Assembly: GCA_947095535.1 (NCBI GenBank) | Contig: OX352774.1 | Coordinates: 267,193,843-267,257,842, forward strand | DNA length: 64,000 nucleotides | Direction: 5' to 3' | From: Poecilobothrus nobilitatus | Taxonomy: Eukaryota > Arthropoda > Insecta > Diptera > Dolichopodidae | Shown here: one piece after another, positions 1 through 12,490 of the stretch | Layout of the letters: every line of letters starts with the position of its first letter | How positions within the stretch are numbered: position 1 is the stretch's first letter | The notes under the pieces: generated by a model | What the model was told of the DNA's origin: nothing | The model's database searches: none | The model's input: only the letters and a program-made list of their open reading frames with translations | Made by a program: the position numbers and the translations under genes

Positions 1-987
1 AATAGGAAAAGTTATTTGTGTGTGCAATATTCACACCAATTTGCTTAGCATAATTAAATGGTCTTACATTCATTTAAAGAAAATTATTTTATTAGTAAAT
101 ATAATATGTATATATATATATATATAGTCATATTTCTTTCGTATACTCTTACCAATTTCAATAGCTTAACTTCTACCGGAACGGGGTTCCATTTCTCTTT
201 AAGATCATTTAAAAAATTTTTTTTAAAATTATATATTAAGTGTTGCATGTTAGGCGTCAGTTATAGCTTTCACTGAAATGCATACGGAAAAAGCGTTTCA
301 TTGAAAACTTACATTTTTTCCGTATATGCGATTATAGCAATCAGAGAAAACTGTCAGTAAAATTATCTGCCAAAGGACAATACTGAAGCCAAAATAAAGT
401 AATTTACATTATTGTCAACGTTATTTCGATATTTGGAAGATAAAGTTTTAATATTTTAATTTATTTATTCATCATTGATGGAAAATGGTATTAATAAAGA
501 ATAAAAAATTTAAGACCAGTTGACACTAAACAAAATGATGATTGACTAAAAATTTTAAATGTATTAAGGCGATAAAGAAACTTTAGGCTTAAATCAACTA
601 TAGCGCAGATATATATAAATACAAAAACCCTGTTAAAAATTTTAAAAAAGTAAATAAAGGAGATTATAAAAATAATCAGATATTGTAATAAATTTCAAAC
701 AATTTTGAAAATAAATTTTTTAGGTTTTACTTTGTATATACTATATATTTTGACAATCATATATCAAACGGCAAATTTTATTATATTGACCTATAGTATA
801 ATATTATTGACCTATAGTATAATAAGACGCCAAACATTTATAAAAAATAATTATTAAAATATTTTAACTCAAAGTTCTAATATCTCTTAATCTCTCAGCT
901 ACAAAAATATATATTTTGTTTTAAGTAACAAGTGTCAAGCTATAATAAATATTGGAAACAGAATAATAGAATCAACCGAAATCTTAC
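1..987 (-). other. cad: caudal intron (partial)
   Basis: This is intron sequence following the donor at 987, running off the left edge. It is AT-rich with no recognisable exon. A unit of about 20 bases containing GACCTATAGTATAAT is repeated in tandem near 787-825. The small ORF near 58-276 has no recognisable motif. Confidence 0.7.
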
Positions 988-1672
988 CTGATGAATTTTG
1001 GGTTGTATATGGTGGCTTTTTCATCCAATCATAATATGGGCTTTTAACTAAAGCTGTACGATGATTTTTATTATGTTGATGATGATGATGATGGCTAATT
1101 TGTATATGTAATGGTGTTAAATTAGACGAAGGACTAGATAATTCAGTTTTTGTTAATGATGTTGGAGATAGTGGTAACATAATATTACCATTTCCTACAT
1201 TACCATTACTACCATTCGCACTACCACCACCACCACCACTTTCGCCATGATCCGAGCTATTACCAGTTATATCAGATAAATGAATACTACTATTATTACC
1301 AGAAGTTGTTGTTATTGCTGGATCATTTCCACTACCACCGTGATTTGGTGAAGCTAAATTGTGATGAGTTGATGATGATGTTGAATGTCCTATTTGTTGA
1401 TGAGCATGTGAATGATGTACATGAGCAGCAGCTGCATGTGCATGTGGATGTTGATTTGTGAAAGTTTCATGGTTATGCCAATCCATAGTTGGTCCTTGGG
1501 GAAATACATGATGCGGATTGTAGTATACTGGTTGATGATGACTTGTTGGATCTATATCGCTTAATAATTGATGATTTGATGTTGGATGATAATTTGGTGA
1601 AAACCATGATTGTACCGGCGGATAACCAGTATGTTTTTGTGGATATGTTAATGAATTATAATAAGAAACCAT
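988..1672 (-). CDS. cad: Caudal homeodomain protein, first coding exon (partial gene)
   Basis: This exon encodes the N-terminal 228 residues of Caudal, a nuclear homeodomain transcription factor (Cdx family) that specifies posterior fates and the hindgut. The protein starts MVSYYNSLTYPQKH, as insect Caudal proteins do. It has a His/Ala-rich stretch (about residues 75-96), a Gly run (146-150), a His run (194-198) and, near the end, the hexapeptide-type motif YDWMKK (214-219), which in the family precedes the homeodomain and contacts Exd/Pbx. The chosen ATG (1670-1672) has a good insect context (AAACAATGG) and matches the family start; an in-frame ATG nine codons upstream was rejected. The exon ends at a consensus donor, CAG then GTAAG, at 988/987, leaving a phase-1 codon. 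The homeobox is not in the window and must lie to the left. The low-complexity tracts are normal for the family. Identification is firm; expression and isoforms cannot be judged. Confidence 0.93.
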
Positions 1673-3846
1673 TGTTTTATATTGCTTGTTTTTATTCAAA
1701 GTTCCGATGTAAACAAATCATAAAAGTAGTAAATAATTTTTAAGCAAATAAATGAATTTTTATTTTGATTTTAAAATTTTATTGTATAAAATAATTTATT
1801 TTGTATTCATGATTACTTAATTTTATTTAATTTTATCACTATGTATATATATGCGTATATGTATTTTAATTATTTTATTTGTTTCCTCTGTTATAAAATA
1901 TTATAAATTTTATTTTTATTTTGTATCACAATCACAGTATTGCTAATAATAATAATATTATTTTTATATTTAATTAATAATTATAATAGTAAATCCTTAA
2001 CTAAAATATTTTAATAAACTTTTACTCATTTCCAAGTTATTAATAAATATAAAAATATTAGTCTATAGTTTAATTTTTAAATTCAGTTTTTTATGTTTTT
2101 TTTTTATTTTTCTAATAAACACTCCATTAATATTTTTTATGGAATTATATTTGTATATGTATACATATGTATTTTACATTTAGATTTTATTAATATATCA
2201 TACATATAAAGTAATATATGATAGGTACGATGATGGATATAAAATTTATTTATTCTTTAAAAAGGAAAAAAAAAGCAAATAGGTATAAATAATTTTTTGA
2301 TAATTTATTATCCAGTAAGTATTAAATTAACCCTTATTTTTGTTAATTTTGATTCACAAATATAAAAAAAAAATATTAAAAGAGCACTGAACAATATTAA
2401 TATGATATTATTAAAAGATTACTGTTTTTATTGTTATTATTGAATTTTACATATATATAAATTTTGTTTTCTTTTTTATTTTTAGATTTATTATTTATTA
2501 TTATTACAGAACTAAACAATATAACAACCCGCCATTCCAATTGCACAATGAAAACTATATACAGTACACACAGAAAGAGAAGAAAATTATAAATGACTGA
2601 CAGTATACAAAAAAAAAATTTTCATACATAAGTATAATATGGTGATTATGGATCGGTACTTTCAACAATAGGAATAAATGTTACTAATTAATGGGAGTGG
2701 CTAGAAAAGAGTATTAAAATTGTATTAAAACTTAAATTTCGATTTAATTAATTATATTATAACGTTTGATAGATACAAAAAAAACATAAATATAATAAAA
2801 AAGTTCAACCTTTTTATTATTAATACTTATATTATACCTAATAAATACATTTAATTTTAACTAGTTGATATACACACATACATCCTAACAAATTATCATT
2901 TCAATTTTCAAATATGTGTATGTTTGTTCCAATCCAATAAAGAAGAAAAACCCATTTGCACCCATAATATATAGAGGTATATGTATATAGATATTTTTAC
3001 AGAAAAAATCAGTAAATTATTATATACATATATGGGCGGAGCGTTGTCATAAGTAACAGTAAAACAAATTAATGGCGCATTACAATGACGTCACAACTCA
3101 CAATATGAAACAAGAAATCATTTTTTATGTTAATGTAGATTTAATTGAAATTAGAATATGTATGTATGTATGTCTGTTTTTTTTATTTTCATTTAATATG
3201 ATATTTGGAAATGAACACTGATTTATATATAAATTATTATTATATTGTTCAAATAAGTATTTACATAAGTAAATACATAAAAATATATTATTTATATTTA
3301 GGTATATACAATAGGAATCGTATGTACGAAATGAAAACTTTAATTATATACCTATAGTATACCTACCCATTTTATTTTATATGAATTAGTCGTAATGGAC
3401 CATATAATATATTATAATATGTAATAATATTTGTCAAAAAATAATATTTTTTTTGTTTTGTTTTTAAGTAAATTTAGGTGCAGCATATTATTTAAAAAAA
3501 ATTTTAATATTATACCTACAAAGTGTATTTTAAAATGAAAAGGAATGAAAAGTCAGTCAATAATATTAATAATAGGAAGAATTAATCAAATGTCAATTTT
3601 GAAACGTCAAATAATTTAAAACGATAATACACTTTAATAGTAATACACTAAATAATATGTATATCGTAATATACTTTACTAATAGCTCAAGTCATCTTTA
3701 TTTTCATGTAGTATTTTTATTGGTTATATAGCATATATTTCTTTTCGAAGCGAGTTTTTGCTTTTTTTACAATTTTCTTTTTGAAATCACTATAAACTAT
3801 TCAGTAAGAAATAATCCAACGAAAACAACCCCAGTAAATCATAAAA
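1673..3846. other. caudal 5' flank, AT-rich, no gene seen
   Basis: This is the upstream side of caudal and should hold its 5' UTR and promoter, but no transcription start, TATA box or initiator could be assigned. It consists of A/T runs and short TATG/TACATA microsatellite-like tracts. I see no coding signal on either strand. Confidence 0.5.
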
Positions 3847-3856
3847 TAAATATCTT

Positions 3857-4052
3857 ATTATTTTTTTTTAATGCATTTATCTGCCACATAAATGTGGACA
3901 GCTAATTTTACACAACCTTTCCTGTTCAGGGATGGTTGTAAATGTTGTAGGGCGTAATAACTCTTACAGCGTATGTGGGATTCGAATCCACACTCTCTCG
4001 GTGTTTCCATCGTATTTTATACGATCTTACGCACTACGCCACCGAGGCCCCT
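3857..4052 (-). mobile_element. tRNA-derived SINE, complete copy with target-site duplication
   Basis: Read on the minus strand, the element begins GGGGCCTCGGTGGCGTAGTG, which contains a pol III A box (TGGCGTAGTG), followed about 60 bases later by a B box (GGATTCGAATCC). A tRNA-unrelated body and an A-rich tail (T run at 3861-3870 on the plus strand) follow. The 9-base sequence AAATATCTT flanks it on both sides (3848-3856 and 4053-4061), as expected for LINE-mediated insertion. It is not a functional tRNA gene: the 5' end has no complementary acceptor strand at the right spacing. Confidence 0.85.
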
Positions 4053-4611
4053 AAATATCTTGTTTGTGTAAATAAAATTACACTACATATATTTAATTTA
4101 ACACTACATATTCATTTAAATTAATTTGAAATTAAATGGCGGGGTCTCAATTGTCATATAGTTATAATTAAAAATGTATATAATTAAAACTTCATAAAAC
4201 AAACTTTACTTAAAACTAAAGGGAAATTAAAAATTTAAATTGAAAATGATGTGATGATAAACACTATACATATATACAAAATGTTAAAGAAAACAAAACC
4301 TTATATTCATATAATTCAATTAAGAAAAAGAAGAAATTCTCGCTAACTAGTTTTTTTTTCTTAAGGAAGGGTGGAACCTTCCAAAGACATCAAGAATTCC
4401 CCCTTGGTAGTTTCAGATTCTTATTGACTTAACCCTTTCAGACTCTTATTGATGAAACCCCTAATTATATAAGTATATTAATTGGCTATAAGGAATGGTA
4501 ACGGAACAATGAATTCGCCTATTATTATTACTATTTTGCTAACAGTGACTATAGCCATCAACAGTTAGAACATTCAGAGTATATAGCACCTTCCTGTATG
4601 AGATAATAAAT

Positions 4612-4716
4612 GCAACGATATAAAGTTACTACTTATTTTTTATATGACCTGACCTGAGTTTGAAGGCAAAACCCTCCGGTTGAAAGGCTGGCAGCTTAAC
4701 CACTACGTCATGAGTT
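4612..4716 (-). mobile_element. Short degenerate tRNA-derived SINE with 11-bp target-site duplication
   Basis: On the minus strand, an A-box-like segment (TGACGTAGTGGTTAAGC) lies near the 5' end and a decayed B box (GGGTTTTGCCTTC) downstream, in a unit of about 105 bases. AGATAATAAAT occurs exactly at both edges (4601-4611 and 4717-4727), supporting retroposition. The head differs from the SINE at 3857-4052, so it is probably a different family. Confidence 0.75.
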
Positions 4717-4876
4717 AGATAATAAATTATCTATATTAATAATATATGGTCAAATTTTAATAGCCAGAATCACTATCTTCTAATTAATAAATTTTTATTC
4801 AAAAATGTTACCATAGGAATTTAATTGAATATGTATCCTATATGTCACTACACGTTGTAAAAATTGCAATAATAAA

Positions 4877-4952
4877 GGGTGAAATATTGGCATGAAACAT
4901 TGGCAATATTGGTGAAATATTGGCAAGGGTGAAATATTGGCAAAGGGTGAAA
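4877..4952. repeat. Short tandem repeat, GGGTGAAATATTGGCAA-type unit
   Basis: Four imperfect units of roughly 17 bases with core GTGAAATATTGGCA follow one another. They sit at the edge of the older dispersed repeat that starts next to them. Confidence 0.7.
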
Positions 4953-4959
4953 TTTGTTT

Positions 4960-5310
4960 CAGTTTTTCTTTCAGACGAGAATCATCTTAAAAAATTAAAT
5001 ATAAATAAAAAACACAAATTAGTTTGGTGCCTGCCGGGCCAAACTGGATTACTATTTTGCAACCAAATTTATTCGGTAAACCCCTGTAGCCGGGCGGACT
5101 ATATGTGCAAATTTTGAACTCAATCGGTCGAACCGTTTTGCTAGGGCAACGGAAAAACGAAAACACTTTAACAGGCCCTCGTAATAGGTTAACGTACCCT
5201 ATAATTCCTCCAGGCTCCTAGAAATGATCCTGCAAAATTTGGTTGCAATCGGACTGGCGTGAATTTGAGACAAACAAACAAGCACACTTTCTTCTTTAGG
5301 TTTTATTAGA
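4960..5310 (+). repeat. Degenerate dispersed element ending in a GACAAACAAACAAGCACAC tail
   Basis: This moderately GC-richer stretch has features of insect interspersed repeats: phrases such as CAATCGGTCGAACCGTTTTG and a terminal GACAAACAAACAAGCACAC followed by a T-rich segment. The part at 5185-5250 reappears in inverted orientation at 13805-13875. No coding capacity is visible. The class is uncertain (non-LTR tail or SINE). Confidence 0.55.
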
Positions 5311-7902
5311 TTATCATATTCTATATGTGAAACTTTATCTACTTTAGTTTATTTATATAATACTTAGTACAATTTCTAGAGTTAAATTACACTTTAAGTT
5401 ATTAACTATATATATATTGCATAATGGAATTTATATCAAACTCAATATACAAATAAAATTAAAAATACATTAAATACGAGTTATCATCATCTAATTAAAA
5501 TATCTAATATAATTTTTTATATACATATGAAAATATAATCTAAACCCAGTTATTATAGATTGATATCAGCATTAATTTTTGAATACCCATAATCAAAGAA
5601 AATTAAAAAAATTATAGATGATTTTATTTCTTATTTTGATTAAACTCCATATACTTTACTCATTATACACCTTTCACATACAATTAATATTATAGGTAAT
5701 ATTATAATTAAAAATTAGTATATACTTTCTTTAAAACGATTGGAATTGTTAATTAATTAAATATCTTATATAAAACTAATAAAAAGGCCTTAAATAATTA
5801 TAGTCTCATAATATATAATATATGTATAGCAAAATTAAATATATTATTTTATAACTACTTATAAAATTTAAAACATATAATTAACGATTCATATACTTAC
5901 ATAACTTTTAAGAATGTACAGGAACAATGCACAGGAACTAAACATTTTTTGGAAAAAAATGAAAAGCAAAAACAACACACTCACAAAAAAATTTTTGAAA
6001 CAGGAGAATTTTCAAATATTATTTTTATGCTTGTACTAATTCATGAAGATTTAAAAACTTCGAGGATCTCCATCTCACTAAAAGCTTTTGAAAGAAAACG
6101 AGGAATCAAAATCTTGCAAAATGTCACTTTGATATGACGGTAAATTTACATATAAATTGCGAATTATATATGTAGTTTTATGTAAAGCTTAAAAAATTTC
6201 ACATCATTTGAAGTTTTTAGATTGAAAAAATATTAAGTAAAACTTGAGATATAATTATTTGACAATAGAAACTTTTGCAACTTTTGGCTCCGTAATGAGT
6301 GGTTCTACAATAAAAAGTAGCAACATTATTTAGTCCTCTACATTAATTTTTATTGAAACTTATAACCATTTCGTTAAAATTTAATTGCTCTATCTTAAAC
6401 GTCCTAATACCGTGACTAATAAATAATAAGCAATAGCAAGTCAATCGATTTGACCATATTATTATTTATTTTTTAATTAATTAGAAATTGCCGTTTAATG
6501 TCCTTTTATAAATATAGATTAATTATATAATTTTAACATATTTTTGAATTGCAATAGAAAGGGCATTTTATTAACACAATACAAGTTACGAATTTGCAGT
6601 TATTAACTCAAAACAAGCTATACAATTACATATACAGCAGTCAATATTTACAAGTTTCGAAAAGTTAATTAATTTTAATTTAATACATAATAATATTTTA
6701 ATATGTTTTTTAAATTGAGAACTTTTGATTGATTAAAATATGTATATGTATATATAGACCTACCGCGAAATTCTACGAATTAAGGCTTATTTCTCAACTC
6801 AATTGTGAAATAGGGCCTACTAGGTCTTTTTTCTCTAGAATTTATTTCCCCCTACCTTTCACTTCATTAAGTAAAACCTGTTAAAACGGTAAAAAAAATA
6901 AAATAATAACGTATAAAATTAAATAACGTATTGAATAAAATTAAACTTTATAGAAACATTTATCCGAGAAAGTTATCCTAGTTCTAGTTATCATATCTAT
7001 TGCAGCAGTATCATATGAGCAATCCAGAAGAGAAGAGCATCTCCATAAAAATAGAAATTTAATGTTCAATCTATTTTTTTAGTTTAACAAATATAAATAT
7101 AATATAAAAATGTTTGAAGACTCCATAAAAAAATATTAATATATTATTAAATATTATTCAGCGTCAATCTTTCGTCAATGATTTTATTTAATAATTTTAA
7201 AAAAACTTAAAAGTAAATGTACTTCTTTTATACTTATGTATATATAAAGTATCAATTATATATTTATATGCAAAATATTTTATTATTATTTTATTTTAAT
7301 GAAATTAATATTTTGTAAATATTTGAATTTTTAATACTAACTTTTTAATTCGTAATAAGATTACTTTATATTTTATTATACTTATAAAAATGCATATGAA
7401 TAATATAGAATTAATACTATTAATTAGAAGTGATAAGCAAAAATAAGTTCATCATCTTTTATACTAATCAATTTTAATAAAATAAAATTGAATCGGATCA
7501 ATGCTACTTAGACCAAAATAATCAATTAATTTAATTAAAATAATCATAGTACATAATTTTATTTTATATACTTTTAACTGCATAACAGTAAGAGTATACT
7601 CATTTTAATTAATAGAAAAATCATTAATATCCCAAAAACAAAATTAGTATTTGTTCTTAATTACAAAAATAATATAGAACTAATAATTTTTATAAAAACA
7701 ATTTCAACGTCATAACATAAATCTAATCTAATATATAAAGTAGAAAGTCTATTTGTTTGTTTTTTACGGTCCTAAAGAAACCCTGTTACAAACTTTTGTT
7801 AAGCTTCGTTAACACATTTGGATAAGAGTGCCTATATTAAAAATATTCTGCGTAATTTTTGTACTATTATAATACATAAAAAGCTTTCACTGGAAATTTT
7901 TA
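5311..7902. other. AT-rich intergenic DNA, no gene seen
   Basis: No recognisable protein or RNA gene. Around 6240-6400 there is one diverged copy of a module (GGCTCCGTAATGAGTGG then TACAATAAAAAGT) that is part of the dispersed repeat found at 8779, 10866 and 31999. Confidence 0.5.
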
Positions 7903-8007
7903 ATGGGTCGAATCCATAAAACTGAGCTTAAGCTTGAGCTTATCTCGTAGTTTTTGTTCGAAAATGTGAGATTAGAAATCAAGCTCAGTTTTATGCATTC
8001 GACTCAT
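7903..8007. mobile_element. Small MITE-like inverted repeat
   Basis: A unit of about 105 bases whose ends are inverted copies of each other: ATGGGTCGAATCCATAAAAC at 7903-7922 mirrors the segment ending at 8007, with few mismatches over about 27 bases. The centre is unrelated. Superfamily unknown. Confidence 0.6.
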
Positions 8008-8209
8008 TGTCTAATAGTAATCAAAATAACATAATTAAGCATTTTAAGAATAATGTAAAAACTTAAACGTTTTAACAACATAACATTTTCGGCAGTTATT
8101 ATAAAATAAAATTAACTCCTCTCATAAGACTATTATTTTCATTATATCATTAGTCAGTAATGAATAATTAAACATCACGTGTATGTTTATGTAGGTATGT
8201 ATATAATAT

Positions 8210-8750
8210 CCCAGTAGAAAAGCGGGCTAGTGCCGCACTAGTTAAGAACTAGTACATTACAGAGATTACAGAGAATTAGTAAATGCATTACCTAACCTAT
8301 TACCATAATGTAAATTTAGCATTACATTTATGTTTTATGTTAGCATTACATTACATAATGTAAATTTAGCATTACACAAGATGTCCTAGGCGGGGGAATC
8401 AATCGCCTCATTTCAGCATTAGCTACAATTATTTACTGAACTAGTTCCCGGTAATGAGTTATAAGTAATAAGTTTGATAAAAAAAAAATGGAAAAAATAT
8501 ATGTTTATTTATATTACTTTTATTTATTTATTTTACTATATTATTATACTAGACAAGAACAATTATACGCGAGTTTTACGCGGGTTTTAAGAAAATAATA
8601 AAAATTACCTCATTATACTTTTTGCATTTCAACCAACCCATTACCTTCCGCATTACTTTTTCAAAAATTATATCAATTCTAAAACTGGTCACCAAAGAGT
8701 AGTTAAAGAACTAATTATTTAGAGCACCGATTCTTCGATTTTCTACTGGG
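8210..8750. mobile_element. MITE-like element with CCCAGTAGAAAA terminal inverted repeats
   Basis: The left end at 8210 reads CCCAGTAGAAAAGCG and the right end at 8750, read inward on the other strand, CCCAGTAGAAAATCG. ATAT abuts both ends, consistent with a 4-bp target duplication, although ATAT is palindromic and so is weak proof. Internally there is a tandem repetition of CATAATGTAAATTTAGCATTACA-like units at 8305-8375. No coding sequence. The CCC start resembles piggyBac-type ends, but the flank is not TTAA. Confidence 0.65.
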
Positions 8751-8778
8751 ATATTTCTGAAAAAATGCATTAAACAAG

Positions 8779-10545
8779 GAAGAATACAGTTGTCTTTGTC
8801 AACTCTTAGATACCCGTAAGATCCGTTAGTATTTTCATAGCCTGTCACTTTGCTTATAATATAATTTTTTTAATTTTTTAGTATTTTAAAATAATTTGGA
8901 AGAATTTTATATTTTCTAGAACTATGGTTTGTGTATATATTCAAACTATATCTTTATACATTCTTCAAAAGCAGATTCTAACCTTCCACTTATAACTTTT
9001 CCAAATATGCTATAGTATAGCATTTAATACTAAGCGGCAAATGTATAATAATTTATTATAAGCATATGTATTATATATCATTCATTCATAAGTGACATAT
9101 ACGATATGTAAATAACTGGGGGGATAACTGGTAATTTTGGGGGCTGTAAATCCGGAACCATATATAATTAAGAAAACCCATTAACACACGTAAAAATATA
9201 TTATTAAACCTTTAATTTTCATGTTTTGCCGACGAAAAATTTTTACAAGTGCCTAAGTTACAGGTGTCTAAAAATAGCAAATTTTCAATTTTTGAGGCGT
9301 AATAACTATTAAAGAGGGGATGTTATCAAAAAGGGGGTTTTTCTGATTAAACTTATACTAATTCTAAAAGTTCTTTCTTGTCTCAAAATTTCAGGTTCCT
9401 ATCTCAAAACGTGCCGGAGTTATGAAAAAAGAAATATCATGCAAAATTTGGTTTTAACATAACGGTAAATTTAAATAGTAAATTACAAACTATTGCATAA
9501 TTTTGATATTGTTTTGTAGAGGCAAGAAAATTTCCGGTCTTCTAGTGTTTTTAGATTGTAAAACTACTACGCAGAGCCTGAGATATATACATCTGAAAAT
9601 AGGGTCTTTTTGCAATTTTGGGGGGCTGTAACTAAGGAACCCTATACAATTAAAAGAAACCATTAACACACATAAAAATATATTACTGGAGCTTTAATTT
9701 TTTGTCTAGCCGAAGAAAAAGGTGTACAGGTGCCTAAGTTGGTGTTCAAAAAAATAGCAAATTTTCAATTTTTGAGCCCTAATAGCTCATAAACAGGGGT
9801 GGCCCAAAAAAATTTTCTAAACAAACTTATACTAATTCTAAAAGTTCTTTTTGTCCTCAAAATTTCAACTCCCTATATAAAAGCGTTCCGGAGTTATGAG
9901 GGTAAAAAAATCTTGTAAAATTTGGTTTTCACATAACGGTAAATTTAAATACTAAATTTAAAAAAATTGTATAATTTTGATACTAATTTACAAATTTAAA
10001 AAAAAATACCTGTCGAATGACGTTTTCTGATTGAAAAAATTTTAAGCAGAACATGAGACGTATGCATTTTAAAATAGATCTTTTTAAAAGTTTGAGGGGC
10101 TGTAGCTCCGTAACGGGTGGGGCTACAGAAAAAAGTTGTTAATAATAAAATTGATAAGATATGATATCTATCAGCATATAAAATTTCATGTCTCTATTTC
10201 AAAAAAAATGTGGGGATCTAAAAGTTAGGTGTTCGAGAGTTACCTGAAGTTTTGGTCGGATCTCTACCAAAACCTACAAAATGTTGTAAGAATAGGGAAA
10301 AATGTTGTAAAAAATAGGGAACCTACAAATTTTTGTAAGAATATTTTGTGTTAATTTCAAGACCTTAGCTTTCTTAGTTTTTGAGTTATCTTGCTGCCGG
10401 ACAGACGGACGGACAAAGCTCAATCGACTTAGAATTTTTTTCTGATCCGATCCATACCTTTGAAGGTATATCTAACTAGCTTACTTCGAGGTGTTACAAA
10501 CGGAGGAGCAATTTTAATATACCCGATCCTTATCGTAACAGTATA
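8779..10545 (+). repeat. Dispersed ~1.6-kb repeat, copy 1 (diverged)
   Basis: It begins AAGGAAGAATACAGTTG and TCTTAGATACCCGTAAG and ends CCGATCCTTATCG, colinear with the copies at 10866-12490 and 31999-33450 but more diverged. It contains an internal duplication of a module (AATTTTGGGGGGCTGTA, then a run ending near GCATAACGGTAAATTTAAA) at 9130-9480 and again at 9600-9950. Near the right end lie GGACAGACGGACGGACAAAG and a TTCTGATCCGATCCATACC segment. No coding capacity seen. Confidence 0.75.
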
Positions 10546-10865
10546 AATATGTATATATTATACTATATATGTATAATGTAGGTGTGTGAAACTAACAAGG
10601 AAATTCTTTAAAATATTTTTGAAAAATGGCTAAAAAGAGTAATTGATAAAAACGTGACATAACACTATACTTACGGAAAAAAATTTATCTGAAAGTTTTA
10701 TTGGAGCATGGTCTTTTATAATTGAAATGAGATTTTATGTTTCGGTATTAGCGAATATATTTTGAAATCTCAATTCAATATATTACTGATTCCTTTAAAG
10801 ATTTTTTATAAACGAATTTTTGTAGAATTAGACATCTTCGCCCTGTTTATTCAATTTACTAAATA

Positions 10866-12490
10866 CGAGGAAGAATACAGTTGCTTTTGTCAACTCTTAG
10901 ATACCCGTACGAACCGTTAGTATGTTCACAGCCTGTCACTCTGCTTACAATATTATTTTTTTAATATTTTAGTATTTTAAAATAATTTGGGTGAATTTTA
11001 TAATTTCTAGAACTATGGGTTGTACATATATTCAAACTATATGTTTATACATTCTTCAAAAGCAGATTTTAACCTTCCACATAACGATTATCAATCCAAA
11101 ACTTTTTCAAATATTCGATAGTACCATTTAATACTAAGCGGTAAATGTATATTAAATTTACTAAGTACAAAATAGAAAATATAATTTTAAATATTATATT
11201 ATATTAATACGTACATAGTATATTTATATTGTTATAAGTTTATCGGCATACATTGCAATATTTCTTTAAAAATATTTCCATTCATAGAATAATTTCTTAC
11301 AAGTACAATAAAATACATATATGTATGTAAATACGGCGCTATATAATATACATCTATACTCTTATCATTTATTCATCAGTGACATACCTATACGATCTGT
11401 AAATAAGTATGATATGATGTAAGTATGTATGAATATCAATGTCATATAAATAAAAATTGTTCACGCAACCGTTATGTTGTTTATTTATTTACATTTTTTT
11501 GTACTACGCATTAATATCCTCAACAATTTCAAATTATCGAGTAAAACAAAATGCAAAAAATTCGTTAAAGAAATTTGTTAGAAAATTTGAAAAAATCAAG
11601 TAACACTTTCGTCAATTATAAAGTAACCCTATATTATTAAAAAAAAGTTGTTAACAGAAATAAGAGTATAATGTTGAAGCTTTGATTTTTATGTATTACT
11701 TCAAAAAAATTTTAACAGGTGTTCAAGTTACAGGTGTTTAAAAATAGGAAATTTTCAGTTTTTGACCCCTTACAGCTCCTAAACGGGGAGTGATACAAAA
11801 AAAATTGAAATGACTCATACTTATTTTCAAAGATCTAACTTCTATCAAAACTTCAAGTTTCCTACTTAAACCGTTTAGAAATAGAAGGGTTAAATGATTT
11901 TGCAAAATTTTAGTTTCGCATAACGGTAAATTAAGACACCGTATGCCACAACTATATATTTATTGTATATAGACTTTTAAAGCTAATAAAAGCAGTAATC
12001 GTTTGCCGTTTTAAAAATGAAGATATACCTTATACAACTTGTGCTATAACAATTTAAATATATAGCTTTTTTGAACTTTGGAGAGCTGTTGCTCCGTAAC
12101 GGGTGGGGCTACAAAAAAAGTTATTAAAAATAAAATTAATATTTTTGTGACATCTATCAGCAGTTAAAATTTCATAGCTCTATTTCAAAAAAAATGTGGG
12201 GATCTAAGAGTTAGGTGTTCGAGAGCTACCCTAAGTTTTAAGCTCGGAACTCAACCAATAAAAATAGGGAACCTACAAATTGCTCCTAGAATATTTTGCG
12301 TAAATTTCAAGATTCTAGCTTTCTTAGTTTTTAAGTTAACGTGCTGACGGACGGACGGATATGGCTCAATCGACTTAGAATTTTTTTCTGATCCGATCCA
12401 TACCTTTGAAGGTATATCTAGCTCGCTTATTTCGAGGTGTTACAAACGGAGGAGTAATTTTATTATACCCGATCCTATCGTACGGGTATA
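10866..12490 (+). repeat. Dispersed ~1.6-kb repeat, copy 2
   Basis: This copy is closely similar to that at 31999-33450 along most of its length. ATACCCGTACGA at 10901-10912 is mirrored by TCGTACGGGTAT at 12478-12489, so the unit has short terminal inverted repeats with about 35 extra bases outside on the left. Internal landmarks are GCTCCGTAACGGGTGGGGCT, GACGGACGGACGG and GATCCGATCCATACCTTTG. It has no ORF and so looks like a non-autonomous element. Confidence 0.8.

Noticed and set aside
230..450. Weak similarity of this intron segment (CAGTTATAGCTTTCACTGAAATG) to 61735-61760
   Set aside because: Only about 30 bases match well by eye and the flanks do not align convincingly, so no common element is claimed.
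1489..1743. Open frame on the plus strand
   Set aside because: It is the antisense of the caudal exon.
3950..4055. Possible tRNA gene on the minus strand
   Set aside because: A and B boxes are present but there is no proper acceptor stem; the A-rich tail and flanking 9-base duplications make it a SINE.
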